64,000 nucleotides of DNA from JAJCYL01 sp040222875 (GTDB taxonomy: Bacteria > Bacteroidota > Bacteroidia > Cytophagales > Cyclobacteriaceae). Location of the stretch: NCBI GenBank assembly GCA_040222875.1, contig JAVKCG010000008.1:1-64000 (forward strand). The letters run 5' to 3'. The stretch's first letter is position 1. Every line of letters starts with the position of its first letter. Both the position numbers and the translations under genes were made by a program. Below are positions 8,554-16,284 of this stretch, piece after piece. A model generated the notes under the pieces. It was not told the DNA's origin. It did not search any database and was given only the letters and a program-made list of their open reading frames with translations.

Positions 8554-9525
8554 ATGAAAAAAATAGCTGTATTTACTTCGGGCGGTGATGCCCCAGGGAT
8601 GAATGCATGCATAAGATCTGTTGTTCGAAGTGCCATTTATCATGGAATAGAAATCTATGGTGCCCGCTATGGGTACAACGGTTTGATTGAAGGTGATATT
8701 TTCAAACTCAAGTCATATTCTGTTAGCAACATTTTGCAACGCGGTGGAACAATTTTAAAATCAGCAAGAAGCAAGGATTTTTTCACTAAGGAAGGCAGGG
8801 AAAAAGCATATAAACAGATAGCGGACAAAGGAATTGAAGGTATAGTAGCGATTGGCGGGGATGGAACATTTACTGGAGGTAACATATTTTACGAAGAGTA
8901 CGGTATTCCGATGGTTGGCGCACCCGGCACCATTGATAACGACCTATATGGTTCGGATTATACAATAGGATTTGATACCGCTGTAAATACCGCCCTTGAG
9001 GCCATCGATAAGATCAGAGATACAGCCAACTCACATGACAGGGTGTTTTTTGTAGAAGTTATGGGGCGGCATTCCGGATATATTGCAATTAATACAGCAA
9101 TTGGCGGTGGGGCTGAAATGGCCATGGTACCTGAGCTCTCAACCACCATAGATGATGTATTGAAAACCTTAAAAGCTGGCAGGGACAGAGAAAAGACTTC
9201 TTCCATAATTATCGTAGCAGAAGGTGAGGAGCAGGGAACAGCACATGATATCGCCGCCAAAGTAGCAAAGCAGGTTCCCGAACTTGACATTAGGGTATCA
9301 ACCTTAGGGCATATTCAAAGAGGTGGGGCACCAACGTCATTTGATAGAATTTTAGCAAGCAGATTAGGAATTGCCGCTGTCGAAGGGTTATTGAATGGTC
9401 AAAAGAACAGTATGGTTGGCATTATCAATAATGAATTAAAATACACCAATTTTAAATTGGCGATTTCGAAAGCAAAGCCATTAAACCCGGAGATGATGAA
9501 ATTGGTGGAAGTGCTGAGTATTTAA
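8554..9525 (+). CDS. pfkA: ATP-dependent 6-phosphofructokinase
   Basis: A 323-residue protein of normal bacterial PfkA length. It catalyses fructose 6-phosphate plus ATP to fructose 1,6-bisphosphate, the committed step of glycolysis. The nucleotide-binding start FTSGGDAPGMNACIR is present. So are the ATP/Mg loop GGDGTFTGG, the catalytic PGTIDNDLYGSDYTIGFDTA (catalytic Asp in TIDND), EVMGRHSGYIA, and LGHIQRGGAPTSFDR for effector or substrate binding. The Gly in GGDGT favours the ATP-dependent rather than the PPi-dependent type. It appears monocistronic, with a strong Shine-Dalgarno site and an inverted repeat just after the stop. Confidence 0.97.
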   Translation: MKKIAVFTSGGDAPGMNACIRSVVRSAIYHGIEIYGARYGYNGLIEGDIFKLKSYSVSNILQRGGTILKSARSKDFFTKEGREKAYKQIADKGIEGIVAIGGDGTFTGGNIFYEEYGIPMVGAPGTIDNDLYGSDYTIGFDTAVNTALEAIDKIRDTANSHDRVFFVEVMGRHSGYIAINTAIGGGAEMAMVPELSTTIDDVLKTLKAGRDREKTSSIIIVAEGEEQGTAHDIAAKVAKQVPELDIRVSTLGHIQRGGAPTSFDRILASRLGIAAVEGLLNGQKNSMVGIINNELKYTNFKLAISKAKPLNPEMMKLVEVLSI

Positions 9526-9530
9526 GCAAT

Positions 9531-9558
9531 AAAAAACCCCAGCTTCTTTGAACTGGGG
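9531..9558 (-). terminator. Rho-independent terminator after the FISUMP gene, also downstream of pfkA
   Basis: A 6-bp perfect stem (CCCCAG / CTGGGG, 10-base loop) is followed on the minus strand by TTTTTT. It fits termination of the minus-strand FISUMP gene. On the plus strand there is no T run, so it may only partly terminate pfkA. Confidence 0.75.
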
Positions 9559-9581
9559 CTTAAACCTTAAATGATTATCTC

Positions 9582-10187
9582 CTAGTAGTTTTCAATACAC
9601 CTGACTGAAAGGAGATGCTCCTTACCTATCTGTACATGAAAAACATCATCATTATTCGAATCAATTGAAATGAGACCAGCTGTTCTTGGCACTACATCGC
9701 TGTTGCCAGAGTTAGCCCCTGCGCCGTCCCAATAGCTGCCAGTTTTACCTACACCTGTGTAAATAAGTCCATTTCCAAAGCCGCCCATTACTAAATCAAC
9801 CTGCGCTTCCCCTCCTTTGCGAAGAGCAGCCCCTGCTGAATTTCTGCCTCCGTAGGAATCAATAACTTCCGTCCACTCTTTTTCAGATGGTAAATGCCAG
9901 CCTTCAGGGCACACCGTAATTGCGTCTTCCCAAGGGTATAACCTTCCGAAAGCCTCACAAAACGCTGGTTCATCCTTGTAGCAACTTGAGCTAGGTGATG
10001 CATAATCCAAATTTTGTCCAAGCCAGGTACGTTTCTTTGTGATACCAGCTTCCATCTTAATTAATAATTGAACAGTTTTATATTCTTTGCCGTCTCTTGA
10101 ATCTGTCATCGTCCCAACTTCCTGGGCATCGGCAGCCAAATAAACAAACAAAGCACAGCAAATAGTTAGTAACCCTTTAAGTTTCAT
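9582..10187 (-). CDS. Secreted FISUMP-domain protein (Fib_succ_major paralogue)
   Basis: About 201 residues from the ATG at 10187, which begins a clear signal peptide (MKLKGLLTICCALFVYLAADA then QEV). The mature protein has the FISUMP pattern: DSRDGKEYKTV, RTWLGQNLDYASP, a CYKDEPAFCEAFGRLYPWEDAITVCPEGWHLPSEKEW core, and a C-terminal SVRCIEN. Normally the segment between YKTV and TWxxxNL is a short VKIGNQ. Here it is replaced by about 15 residues (QLLIKMEAGITKKR), which makes this a divergent member. The family is common in Bacteroidota and Fibrobacteres, and its biochemical role is unknown. It probably lies in the periplasm or on the cell surface. Confidence 0.85.
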   Translation of the reverse strand: MKLKGLLTICCALFVYLAADAQEVGTMTDSRDGKEYKTVQLLIKMEAGITKKRTWLGQNLDYASPSSSCYKDEPAFCEAFGRLYPWEDAITVCPEGWHLPSEKEWTEVIDSYGGRNSAGAALRKGGEAQVDLVMGGFGNGLIYTGVGKTGSYWDGAGANSGNSDVVPRTAGLISIDSNNDDVFHVQIGKEHLLSVRCIENY

Positions 10188-10389
10188 GTTTACAACTTTG
10201 GTTAAAGTAAAAATACCATAAAATATGTTTTTCAAAAATTAATAGTAGATGGATGAAACTACGAAAAGTATTATTTAAAATCATCTCAGTACAACAAATA
10301 AGAACTAAATATCGGGATTATACAATATTTAGATTGCTTCTGTTGCTTCTAAAAGAATTGAACCCAGAAATGAGCTAAAACCTGCTGCT

Positions 10390-10419
10390 TTGCCATAGCA
10401 GGCATTGCTGTTATCATTG
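10390..10419 (+). promoter_or_regulatory. Bacteroidota-type promoter for the polyprenyl synthase gene
   Basis: A -33-like TTG at 10390 is separated by 19 bases from TATCATTG at 10412, one mismatch from the TAnnTTTG consensus. It lies 8 bases before the start codon, so transcription would start at or very near the ATG. This is by pattern only. Confidence 0.4.
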
Positions 10420-10426
10420 CAACTCA

Positions 10427-11401
10427 ATGGCACTTAAGCTAAAGGATATACAAGCACCAATTGCTACAGAGATGAAGGAATTTGAAGGCAAATTCCGTGA
10501 GTCGATGAAAAGTAAAGTGCTGTTGCTTGATAAGATCATGACCTACATAGTCAAGCGCAAGGGCAAGCAAATGAGGCCAATGTTTGTTTTTTTGAGTGCT
10601 GGGCTATCTGGAGAAATTAAGGATGAAACTTACAGGGGAGCGTCATTAATTGAACTGTTGCACACAGCTTCCCTCGTTCATGACGATGTAGTTGACGATG
10701 CCAACTATCGCCGCGGGTTTTTCTCTATAAATGCCCTTTGGAAAAATAAAATTGCAGTACTTGTAGGTGACTATCTGCTTTCAAAGGGGCTATTGTTATC
10801 AGTTGAATTTGGAGATTACCACTTGCTAGAAATAGTTTCCAACGCAGTGAAAGAAATGAGTGAGGGAGAACTTCTTCAAATGGAGAAAGCCAAAAAACTT
10901 GATATTACTGAGGAGGTTTATCTTGAAATTATACGTCAAAAAACCGCGGGGCTAATTGCCTCATGTTGCCGGGTGGGTGCAGCATCTTCAGGTGCGGATC
11001 AATCAGCAATTGACAGAATGGGGCTTTTCGGTGAGAAAGTTGGTATTGCTTTTCAAATTAAAGATGACCTTTTTGATTATGGAGCAGATGAAATAGGGAA
11101 GCCCTTAGGAATTGACATTAGGGAAAAAAAAATGACCCTGCCGTTGATTCATTCTTTAAAAAATGCTTCCTGGAGTGACAGAAAACGAATTATGAAAATC
11201 GTCAAGAAAGATGGCGATAAACCCAAAAAGGTGAAGGAAGTAATTGACTTCGTGAAAAATTCAGGTGGCATTGAGTACACTACTGATGTGATGCAGAAAT
11301 ATCATCAGGATGCAATCGAAATCTTAAATGATTTTGATGAATCTCCATTCAAGACTTCTCTCATTGATATGGTTCAGTTTACAATTGAACGCACAAAATA
11401 A
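10427..11401 (+). CDS. Polyprenyl diphosphate synthase (octaprenyl/heptaprenyl type)
   Basis: A 324-residue trans-isoprenyl diphosphate synthase. It has the first aspartate-rich motif LVHDDVVDDANYRRG and the second IKDDLFDYG, with GKQMRPMFVFLSAG at the substrate-binding helix. The small side chains before the first motif (LLHTASLVHDD) suggest a long-chain product, which in Bacteroidota would be the menaquinone side chain (inference). It stands upstream of the CDP-alcohol phosphotransferase by 135 bp, with a separate promoter-like box in between, so co-transcription is not certain. Confidence 0.93.
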   Translation: MALKLKDIQAPIATEMKEFEGKFRESMKSKVLLLDKIMTYIVKRKGKQMRPMFVFLSAGLSGEIKDETYRGASLIELLHTASLVHDDVVDDANYRRGFFSINALWKNKIAVLVGDYLLSKGLLLSVEFGDYHLLEIVSNAVKEMSEGELLQMEKAKKLDITEEVYLEIIRQKTAGLIASCCRVGAASSGADQSAIDRMGLFGEKVGIAFQIKDDLFDYGADEIGKPLGIDIREKKMTLPLIHSLKNASWSDRKRIMKIVKKDGDKPKKVKEVIDFVKNSGGIEYTTDVMQKYHQDAIEILNDFDESPFKTSLIDMVQFTIERTK

Positions 11402-11509
11402 ATGCCGTCAATTTTAGGGGCATCACATATTTAACTGGTCTTCACTTTAAACATGATCCCGCAAAAATTATCACCTTAACTTATTGAGGGTCAAAAAATT
11501 AAAGTTTCC

Positions 11510-11517
11510 TAATTTTG
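11510..11517 (+). promoter_or_regulatory. -7 box (TAATTTTG) upstream of the CDP-alcohol phosphotransferase
   Basis: A perfect TAnnTTTG match lies 19 bases before the ATG at 11537. The nearest TTG upstream is 23 bases away, slightly longer than the usual 19-21, so the -33 element is weak. This would start the CDP-alcohol PT / DUF4833 / FA-hydroxylase unit. Confidence 0.4.
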
Positions 11518-11536
11518 CATTCATATCGATCACATT

Positions 11537-12247
11537 ATGTGGAAAGACAAAGGCCAACAATTAGTTTATAATATTATTAACCCGCTCATTAATTGGCTGG
11601 TAAAACATAGGGTTAGTCCGAATACCATTACTACAATAGGATTTGTTATTAACATTCTGGCAACTGTGGTATTTATCATCGGGGCCGAGTTTGCTGAGAG
11701 AACTGAATTAAATTATGTTGGTTGGGGAGGAGGGCTCATTTTATTTGGTGGCCTTTTTGACATGATTGATGGCCGTTTGGCAAGGGTTGGAGGTTTGAGT
11801 TCGAAATTCGGAGCTTTTTATGATTCAGTACTTGACCGCTACAGTGAGCTAATCATGTTCTTTGGCATCAATTACTACCTGATTGCCCATGATTATTTTT
11901 TCAGCTCAATGTTTTCTTTTCTAGCCTTAATTGGATCGATAATGGTAAGCTACACCAGGGCCAGAGCAGAAGCTTTGGGGGTAAGTTGTAGCGTTGGGTT
12001 TATGCAAAGACCTGAGCGAGTAATTATAATCGGGATTTCAGCCATTCTTACCGGAGTGACTGCCGCAATTCTGGGAGGTGGCTACCAGATCTATTCTGAA
12101 ACTTTTAGCTATCCCGTTTTTGAACCCATATTCATTTTTATCATGCCACTCGCCTTTGTCGCAATTATGGCAAACATCACTGCTTATAGAAGATTGGTAC
12201 ACTCTTGGCAGGAGTTTAAGAAAATGGAGAAAAAGGAATTTGCCTAA
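11537..12247 (+). CDS. CDP-alcohol phosphatidyltransferase family membrane enzyme
   Basis: A 236-residue polytopic membrane protein with the full family signature DG(x2)AR(x8)G(x3)D(x3)D, seen as DGRLARVGGLSSKFGAFYDS followed by VLDR at about residues 76-100. These aspartates bind the metal and CDP. The family moves a phospho-alcohol from a CDP-linked donor to an alcohol (PgsA, PssA, phosphatidylinositol and inositol-phosphate transferases). The later segment GFMQRPERV is seen in inositol-phosphate-type members, but substrate cannot be fixed from sequence. It is followed 12 bp later by the DUF4833 gene and then by an FA2H-like hydroxylase, so a head-group transferase for a sphingolipid or related lipid is a reasonable inference. 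Confidence 0.9.
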   Translation: MWKDKGQQLVYNIINPLINWLVKHRVSPNTITTIGFVINILATVVFIIGAEFAERTELNYVGWGGGLILFGGLFDMIDGRLARVGGLSSKFGAFYDSVLDRYSELIMFFGINYYLIAHDYFFSSMFSFLALIGSIMVSYTRARAEALGVSCSVGFMQRPERVIIIGISAILTGVTAAILGGGYQIYSETFSYPVFEPIFIFIMPLAFVAIMANITAYRRLVHSWQEFKKMEKKEFA

Positions 12248-12259
12248 TCACATTATCCA

Positions 12260-12817
12260 ATGCGGTTTTTGTTTACAATACTTGTTATAAGCCTCCTTAA
12301 TTGTCATCCCATCAATTCCCAAAATGGATCGGTGTCAATCAAGGCCTCCTATAAGTTTCCCACCCCTCCAGAGAGTGAAAAAAGCCTATTTTATTTGCAA
12401 CGCTCACAAAACTCAAACACCATTCAATATGACATCAACCTGGACAGCGAAGGGAAAATTGATGAAGATGACCCCGTTGAAGTATATTGGTTGCGCTACA
12501 ACACTACTGGTGAAAAGCGGGACCTTAAATGGATGGAAAGGAAAATGGCATACGGTGTGAAAACCAAGCGTTTAAGTGAAAGTGCCTATCAAGTGAAGAT
12601 GGTTGCATATGATGAAAGGCCAATACTTGTTCATCAAAAATCAAATGGCGAAGTGATTGCAAAAATCAAGATCAATGGACAAATGGTCAAGTTCAAGAGT
12701 ATCTTTATTGATATGATCGAGGGAGGTTGGATTCCGACAATTAAAACAATTGAGTTATTCGGTGAAGACCTTGCTACAGGAAAGCCAGTTTACGAAAAAT
12801 TCAAACCTAAGGATTAA
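12260..12817 (+). CDS. DUF4833 domain protein, secreted
   Basis: A 185-residue protein with a short signal peptide (MRFLFTILVISLLNCHPINS). It matches DUF4833 by pattern: LFYLQRSQNSNTIQYDIN, an IDEDDPVEVYWLRY core, the WMERKMAYGVK helix and a TIELFGEDLATGKPVYE ending. Function is unknown. The predicted location is periplasmic. It sits 12 bp after a CDP-alcohol phosphotransferase and 2 bp before a fatty-acid hydroxylase, so it is almost certainly co-translated with lipid-modifying enzymes and could bind or carry a lipid (inference). Confidence 0.8.
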   Translation: MRFLFTILVISLLNCHPINSQNGSVSIKASYKFPTPPESEKSLFYLQRSQNSNTIQYDINLDSEGKIDEDDPVEVYWLRYNTTGEKRDLKWMERKMAYGVKTKRLSESAYQVKMVAYDERPILVHQKSNGEVIAKIKINGQMVKFKSIFIDMIEGGWIPTIKTIELFGEDLATGKPVYEKFKPKD

Positions 12818-12819
12818 CA

Positions 12820-13461
12820 ATGGCCAAACACTTTGTATCAGATAAAGACGAGTGTGTTCGAATGTTCAAAAGTGGGTTCATGGAGATGTTCTCAAAAGTG
12901 CATTTTTCGATCCCTTTGATTCTTTATATACCATTAATAGCATACCTATTATACCAGTCAATTGCTATTCACGAAATAAGCGCTTTCTCGATTATCGGCT
13001 ACTTTATTCTGGGGATTGCAGTCTGGTCAGCAACCGAATATTTCTTACATAGGTTCGTTTTCCATTATCACCCCACTTCAAAATGGGGTCAACGGCTTCA
13101 CTTCGTTATGCATGGTGTTCATCATGATTATCCCAACGATTCACTGAGGTTGGTTATGCCACCTAGCGTTAGTATTCCGTTGGCATTCTTATTCTATTTT
13201 CTCTTTAAGGCCATAATGGGGCCTGTTTTTGTTTTTCCTTTATTTGCGGGGTTTGTGCTAGGTTATTTATTCTACGACATCAGCCACTACGCAATACATC
13301 ATTTTAAGATCGACAATAAGATTTGGGCGATTTTAAAAGAGCACCATATGAGGCATCATTATGTGGACCCTGACCATGGGTATGGTGTGAGCTCCACTCT
13401 GTGGGACCATGTGATGGGCACCATGTTTAAATCCTCCAAAAAGCAAAAAGTTAACAGTTAG
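12820..13461 (+). CDS. FA2H-like fatty acid (sphingolipid acyl) 2-hydroxylase
   Basis: A 213-residue member of the fatty acid hydroxylase superfamily with all di-iron histidine clusters: HRFVFH (77-82), HFVMHGVHH (94-102), HYAIHH (156-161) and HHMRHH (175-180). The order and spacing, with EYFLHRFVFHYHP, RLVMPP and a YGVSSTLWDHVMGT ending, follow human FA2H and yeast Scs7 closely from memory (EYLIHRFLFHM, LHFVMHGQHH, SRLVFPP, FGISTKLWD). The cytochrome b5 domain of FA2H is absent, so a separate electron donor is needed. Four membrane segments are visible. The expected reaction is 2-hydroxylation of a fatty acyl chain, probably in ceramide or sulfonolipid. It starts 2 bp after the DUF4833 stop. 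Confidence 0.88.
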   Translation: MAKHFVSDKDECVRMFKSGFMEMFSKVHFSIPLILYIPLIAYLLYQSIAIHEISAFSIIGYFILGIAVWSATEYFLHRFVFHYHPTSKWGQRLHFVMHGVHHDYPNDSLRLVMPPSVSIPLAFLFYFLFKAIMGPVFVFPLFAGFVLGYLFYDISHYAIHHFKIDNKIWAILKEHHMRHHYVDPDHGYGVSSTLWDHVMGTMFKSSKKQKVNS

Positions 13462-13543
13462 CCCTTCGGCAAAGTGTTTTCACCGTGAGTGTAAAAGCCA
13501 CCATAGAACTCTCTTTTAGGGTCGACATTCGCCCTTAAATACG

Positions 13544-15778
13544 GTGAGGTTGAATTTCAGAATTATCATAGTTTTAATTGTAGTTAACTCAATTGCCCAT
13601 AATGCTTCTTCGCAATGGGACGAAGAGCGGCCCACAAAAACGCTGTTGGTAAAAGAAGCAAATGATGAAATCATTTTGGATGGTAAGCTTAACGAACGCT
13701 CCTGGAAACTAGCAGAAATAGGAACTGAATTTTGGCAAATCTGGCCAACGGATTCTTTGAGGGCCAAAGCTAAAACTGAAGTTAAAATCACTTATGACGA
13801 CAAGTTCATCTACGTCGGGGCCAAAATGTACAGCTTCAATGATGAGCCCTATATCATCAAAACACTTCGCCGTGACTTCCAGGGCCCGGAAATAGATGGC
13901 TTCCATGTAAATTTTGACACATTCTTTGATCAAACCAATGCTGTGAATTTTGCTGTAAACCCCCTGGGTGTGCAACGTGAAGGGCAGATTACGAATGGAG
14001 GAAATGGAAGGATAGACGTTTCATGGGACAACAAATGGTTTTCAGAAGTAAGACAATATGATGGCTATTGGATAGCAGAAATGGCTATTCCGTTTAAAAC
14101 CATCAGGTATAAAGAAGGTGTTCAGAAATGGGGGTTTAATTCTTTCAGGCTTGATGGTAACGCCAACGAACGTGTGGCGTGGAGCCCGGTCCCTCAGAAC
14201 TTCTCATTGGCCTCGTTGGCATTTGATGGTGAGCTGATTTTTGATAAACCACTCAAGAAACCAGGTGCCAACGTGGCGCTGATACCCTACACAGCCGGCG
14301 GGGTGACTAACAACTTTGAAGAAAATACAGGCAATGATGCCACGTTTGACATCGGTGGGGATGCTAAAATTGGGTTGACGCCAGGGCTTAACCTTGATCT
14401 GACAATTAACCCGGATTTTTCTCAGGTCGAAGTTGATCGTCAACAAACGAATATTACCAGGTTTGAGCTCTTTTTCCCTGAGCGAAGGCAATTTTTTCTG
14501 GAAAACGCTGACCTATTTAGTGATTTCGGAGGGATGTCAACCCGGCCATTCTTTTCCCGCCGGATTGGAATTTTGACAGACACAGCAACGGATCTTACAA
14601 TTCAGAATAAAATAAGAGGCGGCTTAAGATTGAACGGGAAACTTGATGAGAACTGGCGTATTGGTCTTCTTAGCATGCAGGCTGCTGCGAATGACAAAAA
14701 TGGGCAGCCGTCTTTTAACTACGGAATGGCAGTAATTCAACGGAAAGTACTTTCCAACTCAACAGTATCAGCTTTCATCGTTAATAAACAGGATTTGTTT
14801 AGCGATGATGATGAAGAGTATGCCGTTGACCTGGATCATTATAACCGGGTAGCTGGCGCTGAATACAACTTTAGATCTGCCAACGGACAGTGGCGTTCTT
14901 CGGGTTTTTTCCATAAATCTTTCACTCATGACCTTTCTTCAAATGGTCAACATTCGGCTGGTTACTTCATTAATTATCAAAAAAGGAAATTTGAAATATT
15001 CAACCTCTATCGTGAGGTTGGTGACAACTTTACTGCTGAAGTGGGGTTTGTGCCCCGAAAAAATTTCCGACGATCATTTACCAGTGCCGAATACAATATT
15101 TATCCATCTTCAGGTTTTATCAGCAGCCATGGCCCATCACTGGAGTACGCCCATTGGTTTAAGAATACCGAATTTACCACAACTGATCAGTTTGGCAGCT
15201 TTGGCTACGAATTTGACTTTGTGAACCAGATGAGGTTTTCCGCGGAAGTAACCGTTGATTATACACTGCTTCAAGAAGACTTTGACCCATCTGATGAAGA
15301 TGATTCTGAGCCATTGGCCGAACTAACCGATTACACTTACACCAGATTTTTATGGAGGTTTGGCTCTAACCAGCGCAAAGAGGTGTTTTTTGAGTTGAAC
15401 GGCTCAGTGGGTCAGTTTTTCAATGGAAAGATTGTAGGTGTTGATGGTAGCGTGAGTTACAGGTTACAACCCCTGGCCATCTTTTCTGTGGATTACAACT
15501 ACAACCGCATTCGCTTACCGGAACCACATGGCGATGCTAATTTATTCTTGATAGGCCCAAAGCTGGATTTCACTTTTACCAGGAAGCTATTCCTGACCGG
15601 GTTGGCTCAGTATAATAGCCAATTAGACAATATCAACCTGAATGTGAGATTTCAATGGCGATACAAACCGGTCTCGGATTTCTACCTTGTTTATACTGAT
15701 AACTACTTTGCATCGCCATTCCTGGAAGTGAGGAACAGGGCACTGGTTTTCAAAATGACTTATTGGTTGAATTTGTGA
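13544..15778 (+). CDS. DUF5916 / carbohydrate-binding-9-like outer membrane protein
   Basis: A 744-residue protein with a signal peptide (RIIIVLIVVNSIAHNASSQ). An N-terminal CBM9-like domain spans about residues 35-235 (EIILDGKLNERSW...VKITYDDKFIYVGAKMYS, then YWIAEMAIPFKTIRY and NERVAWSPVPQ). The long C-terminal DUF5916 part is rich in alternating beta strands, with LTINPDFSQVEVDRQQTNITRFELFFPERRQFFLENADLF as its conserved opening. The C-terminal half resembles an outer-membrane beta-barrel. Function is unknown. There is no ATG near the signal peptide; GTG at 13544 is the likely start, with TTG at 13550 as the alternative. It lies 82 bp after the hydroxylase gene and its 3' end overlaps a convergent gene by 29 bases. 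Confidence 0.88.
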   Translation: MRLNFRIIIVLIVVNSIAHNASSQWDEERPTKTLLVKEANDEIILDGKLNERSWKLAEIGTEFWQIWPTDSLRAKAKTEVKITYDDKFIYVGAKMYSFNDEPYIIKTLRRDFQGPEIDGFHVNFDTFFDQTNAVNFAVNPLGVQREGQITNGGNGRIDVSWDNKWFSEVRQYDGYWIAEMAIPFKTIRYKEGVQKWGFNSFRLDGNANERVAWSPVPQNFSLASLAFDGELIFDKPLKKPGANVALIPYTAGGVTNNFEENTGNDATFDIGGDAKIGLTPGLNLDLTINPDFSQVEVDRQQTNITRFELFFPERRQFFLENADLFSDFGGMSTRPFFSRRIGILTDTATDLTIQNKIRGGLRLNGKLDENWRIGLLSMQAAANDKNGQPSFNYGMAVIQRKVLSNSTVSAFIVNKQDLFSDDDEEYAVDLDHYNRVAGAEYNFRSANGQWRSSGFFHKSFTHDLSSNGQHSAGYFINYQKRKFEIFNLYREVGDNFTAEVGFVPRKNFRRSFTSAEYNIYPSSGFISSHGPSLEYAHWFKNTEFTTTDQFGSFGYEFDFVNQMRFSAEVTVDYTLLQEDFDPSDEDDSEPLAELTDYTYTRFLWRFGSNQRKEVFFELNGSVGQFFNGKIVGVDGSVSYRLQPLAIFSVDYNYNRIRLPEPHGDANLFLIGPKLDFTFTRKLFLTGLAQYNSQLDNINLNVRFQWRYKPVSDFYLVYTDNYFASPFLEVRNRALVFKMTYWLNL

Positions 15779-16265
15779 TTGATTTATTTGAAATATGATT
15801 GACTATTTCCATGTGAATGAGCCGAATTCTATCCAATTGCGAAACAGAAATATTCATCAATGAGCATTCAAATTTTAATCTCTCCACAACCCTCAATTGC
15901 AGTGGCCAACCATACTTATCAGATTCAATACTCCAGCTAAATGAACCAATTATTGAGGCGAGTTCTGAGATATGTTCTTGAATATTATTCGGAATCTCAC
16001 CAATAATTTTTATTGAAGGTTCCTTGAAAAAGCGTGATTTCGATTTGATTGTGATTTCCCCTTTAACTTCGGAATAAATACAAATCTTACTTCCATATTC
16101 CGTGATTGGCTTTGAATGCTTAATCTCGTAGTAAACGCTATTATTTTCGATCAAGAGATAGGTTGTTACTTGACCACCAATAAAAGTCGAGTTAGACTCG
16201 ATAATGTCAAGGTCATAAGACTTTGCAAAACCTTTAATATTCTCAACAAGCTTAATCCAGTCCAA
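15750..16265 (-). CDS. Hypothetical protein, no recognised family
   Basis: A 171-codon frame with no ATG near its N-terminus. The only early start is TTG at 16265, and an in-frame stop lies four codons further upstream. The sequence reads like a normal soluble alpha/beta protein (IKLVENIKGFAKSYDLDIIESNS, YEIKHSKPITEYGSKICIYSEVKGEI), with no signal peptide, no membrane segment and no motif I can name. It follows the cysteine desulfurase stop region by 19 bp on the same strand and overlaps the convergent DUF5916 gene by 29 bases. It may be a real small gene, or the remnant of a longer one that has lost its true start. Confidence 0.6.
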   Translation of the reverse strand: MDWIKLVENIKGFAKSYDLDIIESNSTFIGGQVTTYLLIENNSVYYEIKHSKPITEYGSKICIYSEVKGEITIKSKSRFFKEPSIKIIGEIPNNIQEHISELASIIGSFSWSIESDKYGWPLQLRVVERLKFECSLMNISVSQLDRIRLIHMEIVNHISNKSITNSTNKSF

Positions 16266-16284
16266 TTGGTGATGTTACGCAACC

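Noticed and set aside
9791..10021. Second minus-strand frame of 76 codons inside the FISUMP gene
   Set aside because: It is a shadow in another frame of a gene with a good signal peptide and domain match.
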